From Calocera cornea HHB12733 (Eukaryota; Basidiomycota; Dacrymycetes; Dacrymycetales; Dacrymycetaceae): a stretch of 60,134 nt of DNA. The notes below the pieces were generated by a model. The model did no database searches and was not told where the DNA came from. It saw only the letters and a list, made by a program, of their open reading frames with translations. The translations under genes and the position numbers were made by a program. Location of the stretch: positions 7,213 through 67,346 of the forward strand of contig KV424078.1 of the NCBI GenBank assembly GCA_001632435.1, read 5' to 3'. This document shows positions 11,645 to 23,301 of this stretch, in pieces; the stretch's first letter is position 1; each line of letters starts with the position of its first letter.

Positions 11645-13664
11645 TCATGCGACAGCAAACAATTTGGGTGCCTTGCGGAATCGGGCTTGTGGACATCGTC
11701 AGCACCCCGAATGATGCAGTAGAAGGATGAACTCACCATAACAAATGCATATGACTCCCACGATCTGGATCATCCCACTGAAGATGATTGCCCCTCTCCA
11801 GTTGTCCTGCTGCCCACTGGCGCGTAGGATCGCCCCGAATATCGGTGCTCCGGCCGTGTTTCCCGGGAGGTTGAAGACTAGCAGCATGCCCGAGAGCGTG
11901 GCGAGGTTGTGCACTCCGAAGAGGCTGGCAGCCATGGGCGCGGCGAGGGAGATGAAGCAGCCCTGTGCGACTATGAGTTCCTGTCGGAATGTTCAGGAAG
12001 AAGAGCGCACCCCGAAGAACCCGAAAACAATCGCGAACCCCATGATCCCGCCGTACGTGTCCACGAACTGCCATATGAGCAGCTGGCTCAGCCCACTCAG
12101 GCTCACGCTAAGGATGAACGCGTTGATCACGCCTACGCGGTCGGCGAGCCGGCCGATGAGCGTCCGCCCTATTGCGGAGGCGAAGTTGTTCACCGCGATG
12201 GGGACGGCGATCGCTTGGGTCGAGAGGTTGGGGATTTTGGCTTCCGCGTAGGTGGACATGAAGTAGAGCGGGGAAGGGTAGCCGCTGGGAAGAGGTCAGT
12301 CAACACCTCTCTGTTAACGTCAGATGAAGCGGAGAGACGTACAAGCAAGTACACATCATCGCCATCGCCGCCGACCAGAAGAGCGGGTCTTTCAGGATGA
12401 CCCAGTCAAGCCAGACGATCTTCTTTGGCATCTTGGGCGCGCCCGGGATCGCCCGGCTCTTGAGGAGGAAGCAGCCGAGCGTCATGACGGCGCCGTGGAC
12501 AAAGCTGTAGATGAGCACGGTGTTGCGGAAGCCGAGCCGGGTGAGCATGGCCCGGATGATCAGGGACGCCACTGCGCCGCCTGTGAGAGGATACGGGCGG
12601 GTTAGGATAGGAGGTACGGGGGGAAGAGGGGGAGCCCGGAGGAGGCGTACCCAGCGAACCGCCGGCGATCACCAGTCCTGTGGCCAGTGCGCGCAGCCGC
12701 TTGAACCACTGGCTCGGGTAGGACATGACGAACGGCAGGAGGATGCCCCATCCAAAGGCGGGAAGCACGCCCTGGGTGATGAACAGCTGCCAGACCTCGG
12801 TGCAGAAGGCGGCGCCGAGCATGGCGATGAAGGAGATGATGCAGCCGGTGATGACGAAGCGTTTGTACCCGCTGCGCGAAGAGGTCAGCTCAGCTCAGCT
12901 CAGCGCACGACGGCTCGGAAGTGTTGTTGAGGACAAGAGGGACTTACTACCGGTCCCCGAGCTTGCCGCAGATGACGGAAATGGGGAACATGAACTGCAC
13001 CTCCCTCGTTAGTGCCATGCTGAGGGTGGGAAGGAACGGGGAGTGGGGAGCGCTACGCACCCCACAGGCGATCGACCCGAGCAGCCCCAGGATCGCAGGC
13101 GAGGTATCGGGGAACATCTGGTTCTGATAGTACTCCTGAAAGACGCCCCATACGAGCCTATGCATGCCCTTGTTAGCACATCATTGCGCACGAGGGCACT
13201 GGCGCGGAAAGCCTACTGGAAGCCGAACGTCACTGCCCGCAGTCGGTTCGCGTCAGCTGAGTGGATTTGGAGGGAGCGGGGTGGGGAGGGCGGGAAAAGG
13301 ACAAGGACAAGGACAAGGACAAGGACTGACCAGCGGCGATCATCGAGCACCCGGCGACGACCCACCAGCCGCGGCCGCCCTCGGGCCAGTCGACCTCCTC
13401 GTCCGCCGGCGCCGGGACCGGGCGCTGCGCTTCTTTGTCGCACTCCGCGCTGGTCTCGGCCGCGATGAGGGAGGGCGGCTCCGAGCTCGGCTTCTCGAGC
13501 TCGGGGTCTGAGGAGCGCCGGGGGGAGGACAGGCCCGAGTGGGAGTGGGAGGGGGAGAGGGGGGGCGCAGGGCGTCCGAGGGAGCGCGGCGACTCGGATA
13601 CGGGCGTCGGAGCGTGGAGCGTCGCCTCGTCGTCCGCGTCGCGCGAGGGCGTTCTTTCAGCCAT
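11645..13664 (-). CDS. MFS transporter, monocarboxylate-transporter-like
   Basis: Starts at ATG 13664 with a long polar Ser/Pro cytoplasmic tail, then EGGRGWWVVAGC, the SLC16/Mch-type entry to helix 1. After several short introns come QLVWGVFQEYYQNQ, GLLGSIACG, FMFPISVICGKLGDR, a loop with SQWFKRLRALATGLV, and in the second half ASAIGRTLIGRLADRVG, the conserved MFS inter-helix motif G-R-x-x-x-G-R-x-x-D-R. The last coding exon encodes ARFRKAPKLFAVA. About 12 membrane spans are expected. By family it would move a monocarboxylate or similar small organic acid across plasma or organelle membrane; the substrate is not evident. Intron 1 contains a (TCCTTG)n run (plus strand 13296-13325), and exon 2 is only 16 nt (13217-13232). 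Confidence 0.85.
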
Positions 13665-14804
13665 GGTGGCTTCTCCTCAGGAGTCGGACGCAGCAAGAGA
13701 GAGCGAAAGCAAGCAACAGCAAAAGCAAAGCAACAAGGAGCAGTGCCACTCGGTTTGGTGGGTTGATGACCCTGGGCAGAGCTGGGTTGGCCCTGGCGCT
13801 ATTTATGCCGCAGGAGGTTGAGGTTGAGGTTGCTGTTGGCGGGCGCGGTCGCGGGCGCGGTTGACAGTGGTGTGTCAGCTGGTGAGGTGAGCCTGCTGAG
13901 ATAGCGACCGGCGGCAGTGAAGGGAAGGCGTGCTCGTTGCGTGGCCGCAAGACGGGGCGAATGATGATGTGTGAATGAGCTGCTGCCCATGCACTCCGGG
14001 TCGTGCAGTGGTCGAGCAGCGGGGCGATTCCAGTTTGTCAGACGTCGGCCGGGCGGGCTGAGAATGACGTGACGTGACGGGACGCGGCGGGGAGGGCGAC
14101 TCAGGACGATACGATGTACGATGGAAACAATGGAAGGGGAGACGAGTCACGCTACGCCGGATCGGATCAGGAGCACGCAGGGCCGGCAGCAGCAGCAGCA
14201 GCAGCAGCGGCAGCGGCGGCGGGTCCGACGGCTCAGAGCAGAGCGGGGCGGCTTTGTAATCCCCCAGTGTCCCCCCCGGCGGGGTCGAACGCAGGAATGC
14301 GGGGACTGGGCTGGGCTGAGCGGGGCTGAGCTGAGTCTGGGCCGGGGCCTTGGCCTTGCCTGCGTGGGCTGTCGATGACAATGAAGTCGTTCTGTCATTT
14401 TGTAGCGGATTTCGCAATCTTGTTGCGTTGCGTTGCGCTTCGAGCCGAGCCTCGGTTGAGCGGGGGAGCTCGGACCGGGAGAGCAGCGGACGGCGCGGCG
14501 GGGTCGGCCGACGAGGCCAGATGCGAGTGCGCCGCGCCGGGGGTGGATGACGGATGAGGTCACGTGCTGGATCTAGGGGGGTGCTGGATCTAGGCGGGTG
14601 CTTTGTCATACACCATGCACGGCATGGCACGGTATCCGGGGCGCAGTGCCGACTCTGTCCCGCCGATCCCTGAGCGTGCTGCCAGTACTGGGCGCATCCG
14701 GCCCCTGTGCTCCACAGTCAAACGCTCTGTCCTCGGCCCTCCGCACGCAGGCGTGTGCTGCTCGTCGTGCTTGCACTCGGACGGGTGGACAACGACGATC
14801 AGCA
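13665..14804. other. Divergent promoter region, GC-rich, with CAG repeat
   Basis: Lies between the divergently transcribed MFS and peptidase genes. It includes a (CAG)n/(CAGCGG)n run near 14187-14222 and a duplicated GTGCTGGATCTAGG block at 14561-14595. No gene is supported. The run also gives a spurious Ala or Gln tract in overlapping frames. Confidence 0.5.
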
Positions 14805-16840
14805 ATGCACGCCATGGCTCACACTGACACACCCGATATCGGTGGGCGGTACCCCGGTGAGCACCTCGACCTGCCGAGGGAGGAGGACGCTGACTGCCCG
14901 GGGGTGCCGCAGCACGCGCCCATGCGCTCAAGGTGCTCCAGAAGCTGCTCCTCCTCCTGCCGCACGAGGACAGGCACAAGCCCCAGCTCATCCTCCTCCA
15001 CTCCAAGCCAACAACATTCCGCGACGACACAGACCGCGAGCTGCCACACCGCCAGGAGTCAAACTTCTACTACCTCTCCGGCTGCACCCTCCCCGCATCC
15101 GCCCTCCTCATCTCCTACCTCCCCGACCAGGCGGACGAGCCGGCCGCGGTGAACGACGCGAACGTGCTCTCCACGCTGTTCATACCCGAGGAGGACCCCC
15201 TCGAGGTCCTCTGGAGCCCCGCCCCGCCCAGCCTGGACGAAGCCGAGAGGGCATACGACGCGGGGGCGGTGCGGCACACCTCTGTCCTGCCCCACCTGCT
15301 GGGCGACCTGCTAGGCGCGACGCCGGATGCGCTGCTGCACCTGCTCCCCGGGCCCCCAGCCCCGTTCCCCGCCCTGCCGCAGAACATCGCCCCGCTCCTC
15401 GCCGCCGCACACACGTGCACGGCCTACCTCCTGCCCGCGCTGCACCAAGCCCGCCTGACCAAGGACGCGCACGAGGTCGCGCTCATCCGCCGCGCGAACG
15501 CAATCTCCTCGCGCGCGCATGAGCTGGTCATGCGCCTGCTGGGGCAGTACGCGGGCGAGCGCTGGACGGAGGCCAGGGAAGGCGAGATGCCCGGCGAGTG
15601 GAGGATCCGCAAGGAGGGCGATGCCGAGGCCGTGTTTGTCGCGAGCTGCAGGCGCGACGAGTGCGTGCCCCTCCCTTCCCCGTCCTGTCCCGTGCATTAC
15701 TGACCCGGCGCTGCCGTTGTCCGTTGCCGTCCTCCGGAGAGCAGTGCGACGCACCAGGCCTACCTGCCCATCGTCGCCTCCTCCGTGCGCGCCGCGACCC
15801 TCCACTACTGCTGCAACGACAAGGCCTTCTCGTGGGGCCCTCTCCCGCGGGAGAACGGGCACGGCCATGTGCAGCAGTTTGATGGGCCGGGGCTGCTCGG
15901 GACGGGCCGGGGGGAGCGCGAGCAGCACGCAAATGGACATGCGGAGGAGGGGGACAAGTACTTGCAGGCCCAGGTGCTGCTCATCGATGCGGGGTGCGAG
16001 TGGAACTGCTACGCGAGCGACATCACGCGCGTTACGCCTGTGCGCCCTGCCCCCCTCTCCGTGTATCAACGCGCCCAACTGACGCACCCCCCTCCCCAGC
16101 TGGGCAACGCCGGCCACTTCTCGAAGGAAGCGCGGGAAATCTACCGCATCGTCCTCACCATGCAGACCGAGGCCATCGCCGCGCTCCGCCCGGGCCTGCA
16201 CTGGGACAGCGTGCAGTACCAGTGCCACGCGACGCTCGTGCGCGAGTTCCTCAAGCTCGGCCTGTTCGTGGGCGAGGAGCAGGCCGTGCTCACCAGCGGC
16301 GTCAGCACAGCCTTCTTCCCCCATGGCGTAGGCCATTCGCTGGGACTGGACGTCCATGATGTGCCGAGCGCGAGCAAGCCCCTCGTCGAGCACGTGCCGG
16401 AGAGGAGCGCCGAGAACCCGGCCTTCTACACGTACTTGAGGTTGAGGCTGCCCTTGCAGGCCGGCATGGTCCTGGTGCGCTATTCCCCCGAGAAGTACTA
16501 ACCCCCTCACTCCCGGCAGACGGTCGAGCCCGGCATCTACTTCTCCCCGCACCAGCTCGCCCCCGTCCGCGCCTCCCCGCACATCAACCACTCCCTCCTG
16601 GCGACGTACGAGCCCGTCGGCGGCGTGCGGATCGAGGACGTGCTCCTGATCACCCCCGACGGGTGCGAGAACCTCACCACGGCCGTCAAGGACGTCGCCG
16701 CCGTCGAGGCGCTTGCCAGCGGCGCTGCCGCTGCCGCGGCGGTGGGGAAGGGGAAGGGCCGCGGGCCGCGGGTGCTGGATGCCATCGAGGGCGGGGCGGA
16801 GAAGGTGCTTGGTGCGGGGCGCGGGCTGGGGAGCCGGTGA
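14805..16840 (+). CDS. M24B metallopeptidase, Xaa-Pro aminopeptidase/dipeptidase
   Basis: Exon 1 (ATG at 14805 or in-frame 14814) ends at 14856. A 56-nt intron leads to YPARAHALKVLQKL at 14913. The N-terminal AMP_N domain has RQESNFYYLSGC. The catalytic domain keeps the five metal ligands of the pita-bread fold: Asp in LLIDAGCEWNCYASDITR (two Asp), His in FFPHGVGHSLGLDVHD, Glu in TVEPGIYF and Glu in VRIEDVLLIT. ATHQAYLPIVASS and ALHYCCNDK-like lines (here TLHYCCNDKAFSW) are also family features. It should cleave a residue preceding proline, using two Mn/Co ions, and would be cytosolic since no signal peptide is seen. The C-terminus carries a Gly/Ala/Lys-rich extension. At least five introns are needed; all join in phase. 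Confidence 0.9.
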
Positions 16841-19211
16841 GCGGGGGATGCACCACATCCACATCCACATCCACATGCATTCTCCCGTTCCGTCCGTCCG
16901 TCCGTCCGTCTCATCACAGGCAAGGCTCCAGCTCGGTATACAGTACGCGCCGGTTCGTAGGCCAGTCCGACGTCCATGTCCATGTCCATGTACACTATGC
17001 ACGATGCAGCTCAGGGCTCGCAGTACATATGCAACACAATTATCCGTATCCGTATCAGTATCAGTATCTCGCTACAGCATGAATCGTCCCTGGCTTGGGC
17101 CTGCTCAGAGCGCTGAGAGCCGAGAGCCGCCAGCACGACCCAGAAAGGAAACACCCCTTGCCTAATCCGGCGAGGGGGGGGGGGGCTCGGGGGATTGATG
17201 CCCCGCACGCACGCCGGCTTGGAGCTTGCGGTTCGCGGGCCCCCGCTTTCGGCACTTACAATTCCCTTCTGCGCTTGGGGTTCTGGAGTTCTGCGGTTCA
17301 GTGCTGGCTCTGGCAGGGTCTAGGGTCTGGACTCGGGACTCGGCAACTTACAGGGCTATCAAATCCGCCGATGAGGATGAATCGCTCGCCCGCATCGGCG
17401 CTCACACGCTAGCGCAGTAACTTGCGGCAATATATGCGCTCAGCGACACTGGGCACGAGTGTATGCGGGCGTGTTCGTGTGCGGCGGGGTGGCATTCAGT
17501 CAAGTTGTTGGCAGCAGCACGCTTGGTGCCGTGCGCGCGCTGGCGGCCTGACTCCTGGGTCTTCGGCGGGCCGGGGATCAGGACTGACCGCGAAGGTGAG
17601 GGCCCGAGCCTGAGTCCATTATACCAACGATGGTGTGATGAATGCATCGATGGCGATGGCGGTTTCGCCCACCAGCGGGCGGCGGGCGGATCAAACGCTT
17701 CTGCCAGTGGGTTCTGGCTTCGGCCTGCGGGGCTCGGGTTCCTTGAATCCTTTGTCCCCAGCAGCCTTCCTCCCAGGCCGTCCCTTAGGCTTCGCAGCTC
17801 TTCAATCTCTCGCGGGACACGCACATCCCCCGCCGAGTTCCTGCTCCGAGCTCGCTCGCAGGGGAGCGGTAGTGCTACTCAGTACTGTGGGTCAGCTGGC
17901 AGTAGTCTGCATACGCATGCGCATGCGCATTAGGTCCTGCGATCGAGCGGCGGGTTTCGGCCGGGTGCGAGCGGGGGGCCGACGGAAGCTGCAAGCTGCA
18001 AGCTGCAGGCTGGATCGCCCCACACCGCCGCCGCACCGCCGGGGCACCGCAACTAGGGAGGGAGTGGGCTCGATCACAACGCACGGCTCCCCGGGCCAGC
18101 GTATTGTACTGTGCTGCGCGCGGGGCAGCGCCCATGCTCCATCCCATCCCATCCCATCCCATCCCATCCCATCCCATCGGCAATCGGAAGCGGCAATCGG
18201 CAATCGGAAGCGGTAATCGGCGCTGCGCGTGAGACTGTGGCCTCCAAACCGACTCGGGACGGCGCGGGACGGCGGCGGCCAGTGGGCAGTGGGCAGTGGG
18301 CAGTGGGCTGCATCGGCAAAGGTAAGAAAGGTAAGGCACAGGAACGATGAGCTTCAATTCAGGTGTTGAACCGAGGCGGGGCGGGGCGGGGCGGAGGCAC
18401 GGACGAATGAAACGCGGTGCCTGGTCGAGCGTTCGGCTGATTATTAGGCTGCCCGTGTCCCGACGGTAGTATGTACCCCCCCCCCCCGCCCTGGGCCACG
18501 CCGGTCCCATCCAGCTGGAGGGGATGTGGAGGTGGTTGGGACTGGGGACTTTGGACATACTGTACGACGGATTAGGGGTGTAGGCGAGTGCCGGGGATTC
18601 TCCGGGGACGGGGACGGGTGGGAAGTGCGTTCCTTTCGGCCGGACCCTGGGTGGTTCGGCGCAGGGTCGGGGCATCTGCCTCCGTGGGGTGTGGCAGGTC
18701 ACGAGTGTGCGGCCGGGGGGGTCACGCCGCCCCGCCGCCCCGCTTCTGCTGTGAGCTGGGGAGTGAATGCGGATTGCGGAGTGGGATGGGATTGCGGAGG
18801 GGATGAGGGATGAGACAGACACTACTAAGTAGTAGTAACTCGGGGTGACTACGGACTGGACAGCGTGCGTGCGTGCGGGCAAGCCGGTGGGCGACACGAG
18901 CTGCACACGCTTGACGCTGACCACCACGAGCGGCCGCCTCCTCCTGCCTCCTGCTCCTGCGGTGAGTGCTGTGCCAGCGGGCCCTATCACGACCCCACCC
19001 CCCCACCCCCGCATCACTGGCAGGACAGTAGCCGGTCACCCGGGACTCGCTCCCCCTTCCTCGCTGCTGCTCCTCGCTACCCACTCCTGCTGCTGCTGCC
19101 TCGGCTCACCACACCACACCACACGACCGCCGACTCCCCACTCCGTCCTCACGACCTCCCCTCCTCCTGCCCATCGCTGTCTCACCCCCCACCCCCTCCC
19201 CCACGCACAGC
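16841..19211. other. 2.4 kb microsatellite-rich intergenic region
   Basis: No domain-bearing frame. Simple repeats are dense: (CCACAT)n at 16855-16877, (GTCC)n at 16889-16908, (GTCCAT)n at 16971-16990, (CCGTAT/CAGTAT)n at 17041-17070, a G-run at 17174-17184, (GCATGC)n near 17912-17931, (CCCAT)n at 18131-18178, interspersed CGGCAATCGGAAG units at 18179-18222, (GGGCAGT)n at 18282-18306 and a C-run at 18477-18487. The (CCACCCCC)-rich end is the leader of the next gene. Confidence 0.6.
18131..18178 (+). repeat. (CCCAT)n pentanucleotide microsatellite
   Basis: About nine to ten tandem copies of the pentamer, directly followed by imperfect GGCAATCGGAAGC repeats. Not a telomere-type unit. Confidence 0.85.
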
Positions 19212-22200
19212 ATGTCCAAACCCCCCCAAACAGTCAAGAAGATCCTCCCCTCCGGGCCGCCTCCCCCACAACCCACATCCATCTCCACCTCCGCCTCCTC
19301 CCACTCCCACTCCCACTCCCACTCCCACGCCCTCGCCAGCTCACACACCCTCGCGCTCTCGCAGAGCACTGGCGCCGGGGGGATGCTCAGCGGCAGCGGC
19401 GGGAGTGGGGGGAGTGGCGCAGGCGTACAGCGCGCTGTGTTGAGGGTCAACCGTACGTCTTTCTTACTTTGGGCTGCATGGTGCGGTGGACGGGCGCTGA
19501 TCCGTGCTCTGTTCTCGCTTCATATATGCGCATCTCTGCTGGCCCCCTCCCCGCCCGCCCGCCCCCTCGCAGGCGCCTGCACCTCGTGCCGCAAGCACAA
19601 AATGCGGTGCGAGGGCGCGGACGACCCGCCCTGCGCGCGCTGCAAGTCCGCGGGCATCCAGTGCGTCTTCGAGAGCATCAAGAAGGAGCACGCGCTCGAC
19701 TCGGTCGCCGTCGAGCGCCTCGCGAGCTTGGAGAGGGAGTTCAGGGACTTGCAGGGCACTATGCGCGAGATACTGGGCGCTATCAAGGGCGGGGGCGCGC
19801 CGAATGGCAATGCCAATGCCAATGGGAACGGGGCGGCGAACGGGAACGGGAATGGGAATGGGAATGGGAACGGCGAGTTCTTCGCCCACACAGACCGGTA
19901 CTCCTCCCACCCCCCGCCGGGCACCTCCCAACCGCCCCCCTCAGCAGGCGCACCCAGCGCACCGCCCTCCCACTCGCACCCCTCCCCGACCGCCAACAGC
20001 GGCAACAGCAACACCCAGGGCCAGGCGCAGGCACACAGCCTCATCTCCCCCGTGTACACGCACACGCCCAGCCCGCCGACGATCGCCGGGCACGGCGGCG
20101 GAGGGGGCAGGACGTACGGCCAGACGCAGACGCAGACCCAGAGCCCGTTCGCCAACGGGACTGGCGCCGCGGGCGTGTCGCCCTCCAGCGCGCATAGCGT
20201 GCACTCGCATTCCGGGCCCGTGCAGCCGCCCGGCCAAGGCCAGGGCCAGGGGCCCGCGCACCACCCGCCCATGGTCCACCCCAGCTCGACATCAGCCGCC
20301 TTCGCCCTGCCCCCGGACTCGCAAGTGCAGCACCTGCAGCACCTGGCCCGGCGCTCCCCCGGGCGGCGGCGGAACGGCACCGGCCCCGGCCCCGGCCACG
20401 GGCTGCACCTAGGCCCGGGCGGGGGGCTGGGGGACCGGGACAGGGACAGGGACAGGGACAGGGAGCGGGCAGAACAGTTCAAGAGCATCCCCACGAGCGC
20501 GGCGACGAGCGATGACGAGGGCGAGCTGCCGCCCAAGGCGCTCTTGGCGCCCATTGAGGTCCTCAGTGGTGCGTCTCTTTGCTTGGCTACGCTTGGATGC
20601 GTTTCTCTCCCGCCCCGCACGCCCAGAGTGGGCCAAGGCCCAGCCCGCTTCTGCCTTTCTTTCTGGGGCGCTGCTGTCGCGGGCGGGCGCGGCCGCTGGT
20701 GCAAGCACCGCGCCCGCCCGTGCGGCGGCGGGAGCATGTCGCCCACGCTGTTGATGTGTCCAGAAGCCCGAACCGCGCCAACCCCCTCCCGCAGACCTAG
20801 CAACGATCGCCGCGGCGCAAGCGGGCGTCGGTTCCCCCGAGGACAAGTCGACGCCCCCCGGGCCGCTGGGCAAGAAGCGCAAGCTGAACGACGGGCGCGC
20901 GTCGGCCCATGGCCAGCTCGGCGCGGGCGTCGTCTTCGGCCCGTCCTCTGTGGACGGCGCGGAGGCGGACAGGGAGAGGGAGAGCATGAGGGTTAGGGAC
21001 GTCGTCGATAAGGGCGTTATCAAGGAGGAGGAGGCGCGGGATCTGTATCGCATGTGAGTCTGCTTGGTCTGGTGTTGCCCTCGGGAGAAGGCGTGGGAAG
21101 TGAACTGTGGACGGTGCTCACGCCCGTCCCGCAGATACTTCTCCGGCTGCTACCGCTTCCTCGCCGTGTTCAACCCGGACGTAGACACGTTCGACTCGCT
21201 CCGTCTGCGCTCCCCCTTCGTCCTCTGCGCCATCCTCATGGTCGCCGCGCGCGTGCGGGACGGCGGCGGGCCGCCCTCGCGCGTCCACACGGAGCTCTTC
21301 CAGGAGGCGAGCAACCTCGCCAGGGACACCCTCTTCTCCCAGCCGCAGGGCGTCGAGTGCGTACAGGCCATGCTCTTGCTCGCCGGGTGGAGCAGCAAGA
21401 CAGGCTGGCTCGCCGCGGGACACGGCATCAGGATGGTGAGCCCTTGGCCCGCCTTCGTCCGCCTTCCTTTACGGGGACGTTACGCTTCGTCCGCCTTGCC
21501 CTACGGGGACTTTACGCCTCGTCCCCCTTGCTTTGCCGGGATGGGAAGGCGTGGGTGGGGAAGGACAAAGCATGCTAACGCTCTCGCAGGGCATGGAGAT
21601 CGGCATGCACAAGGCGCTCCCGCGGCTCGTGGCCAAGATGCGCGCAGGGCGGTACGACCCGAACCCGGACCCGAAAGTGTCCCTCGACGCGCCGCTCGTC
21701 TCCCAGGCGCGCACCTGGCTCGGCCTGTTCGTGTTCGAGCTCCAGATCGGACGGGGAACGGGCAGGCCCGCGATGATCCGGGGGGATAAGAGCATCTCCG
21801 AGGCGCGGCAGCTCTTGACGCACCCGTGCAGCATCCTGACGGACGCGAGGCTCGTCAGCACGTGCGAGCTGCTCATGATCCAAAGTGCGTCACTTTGCTG
21901 CGTTTGGAAGATGACGAGGTGGGCTGATGGCCCGTCGCGCCAGCCCGGATACACGAGATGCTCGATGACGAGCGGGACTACGACAAGGTCGTCTCCATCC
22001 TGCGGGACGGCGGGCGGGAGATCGACGACTGGCACACCGAGTGGGATTTCATGATGAGCGAGAAGCACCCGGACGCCGCGGGCTTCTTCCGCTCCAGCGC
22101 ACAGATCCAGCGCATGTACGCCGTGCTGTTCATGCACTCCATCGCCCTCCGCGAGCTGCGCACGGTGCAGGACGCCAAGGCGCACCCGCAGATGCACGAG

Positions 22201-23002
22201 GTCATGATGACCGCCGTGCATAACGCACGGGGGTGCATCGAGATCTGCCTCGAGGCGCCCGAGTACCGCGAGGGCCTGCGCTACGGTCGGTCTTTTCCCC
22301 GCTTTGTGCTCCCTCGCCCCTGACCGGAGAGGCAGCGGTTACGTATACCCATACGAGCGCGGCGTTCGCAGCGGCGTTCTTGCTGCGCTTTGCACGGCTG
22401 TTCCCCCAGGATGTGGATATCGAAGACTCGATCCGGATGGTAGAATCCCTCATCCGGCTGTTCTCCGAGCGTGAGTCCCCGCGCCCGCTACAGAAAGTCA
22501 AAGTCGACGAGACTGACATCCCCTTGCACTGTGCAGTCCCCGCGGCCCGCTTCGTCTTCCCCCTCCGACAGATGGTCGAGTTCACCCGCAAGCGCTGGGA
22601 GGAGCTCAAGGCCGGCATCGAGCTCCCCTCGGCGCTCGGGCGCATCCCGCCCACCCCGCCATCGCAGTTCACAAACGACTTCCAGTCGATCATGAACCCG
22701 CCCAACCCGCCCGTGTTCGACCCGGGCATGTCCATGTTCCCCGTCGACCCGAATAGCAGCACGATGGAGTGGGCCGCCGCGGTCAACATGCTAGATGGGT
22801 TTGGGCTCCCGCCGAGTATGTCAACCAACGGCGGTTCGCTTGGGTGGTTGCCGAATTCCGTGCGTCTCCCCTCGCTCATGCTTGCCTTCTCCATCTCATT
22901 GCTACTCTGCAGATCCTCGGCGACCTGGCCGTACCACCGTCCGCAACAGAAGGCGATGGGAACATGCGAGATTGGAGTCTGCAATTCGCTTTTGATATAT
23001 GA
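19212..23002 (+). CDS. Zn2Cys6 transcription factor with fungal-specific TF domain
   Basis: Exon 1 starts at ATG 19212 and is Ser/His-rich (alternating SHSHSH). The splice at 19452/19573 produces RACTSCRKHKMRCEGADDPPCARCKSAGIQC..., that is C-x2-C-x6-C-x7-C-x2-C-x6-C. It is followed by a coiled segment (VERLASLEREFRDLQGTM) that may dimerise. A long disordered linker has Asn/Gly repeats (GNGNGNGNG) and a DRDRDRDRER run. The C-terminal half (YFSGCYRFLAVFNPDVDTF ... LLLAGWSSKTGWLAAG ... GMEIGMHKALPRL ... ARTWLGLFVFELQIGRGTGRP) has the helical pattern of fungal-specific activator domains; the wording resembles PrtT-like regulators, but this is not secure. Introns lie near 20571-20792, 21052-21133, 21436-21589, 21884-21943 and in several places to 22910. 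The stop codon is 23000-23002. Confidence 0.85.
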
Positions 23003-23301
23003 ACTGCTTCGGCAGCTGGTGTACTATTTCTCCCCCCATGGTGTACATGCCAAGCTCAGCATTTGGTACAAGGAGTCTTTTCTCGTCTCTCCCTATTCAG
23101 TCTCATCTCCCCTTTTGCCTGTTCTCTCCTCTTTGGGATAGACGCCAATCGTGTCAGATTTTTTTTTGTACTACCTAATAGGCAAATGACAAATGCTACA
23201 GATGGAAAGGACAACAACAGCGGTCACAGCAAAGCACACGGAGCGTACCGTACCGTAGCAGGGAGCGCATTCCTACCGGGATCTGCAGTTTTCTTGCAAC
23301 G

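Noticed and set aside
14160..14260. Coding poly-Ala/poly-Gln frame from the CAG run
   Set aside because: Lies in a promoter region, all three frames give homopolymers, and no frame extends with normal composition.
18131..18178. Internal telomere-like repeat
   Set aside because: The unit is the pentamer CCCAT, not the TTAGGG-type repeat of basidiomycete telomeres.
16870..18350. Long overlapping frames on both strands between 15.3 and 19 kb
   Set aside because: They are shadows of the GC-rich peptidase gene or microsatellite translations (for example WDGMGWDGMG from CCCAT repeats).
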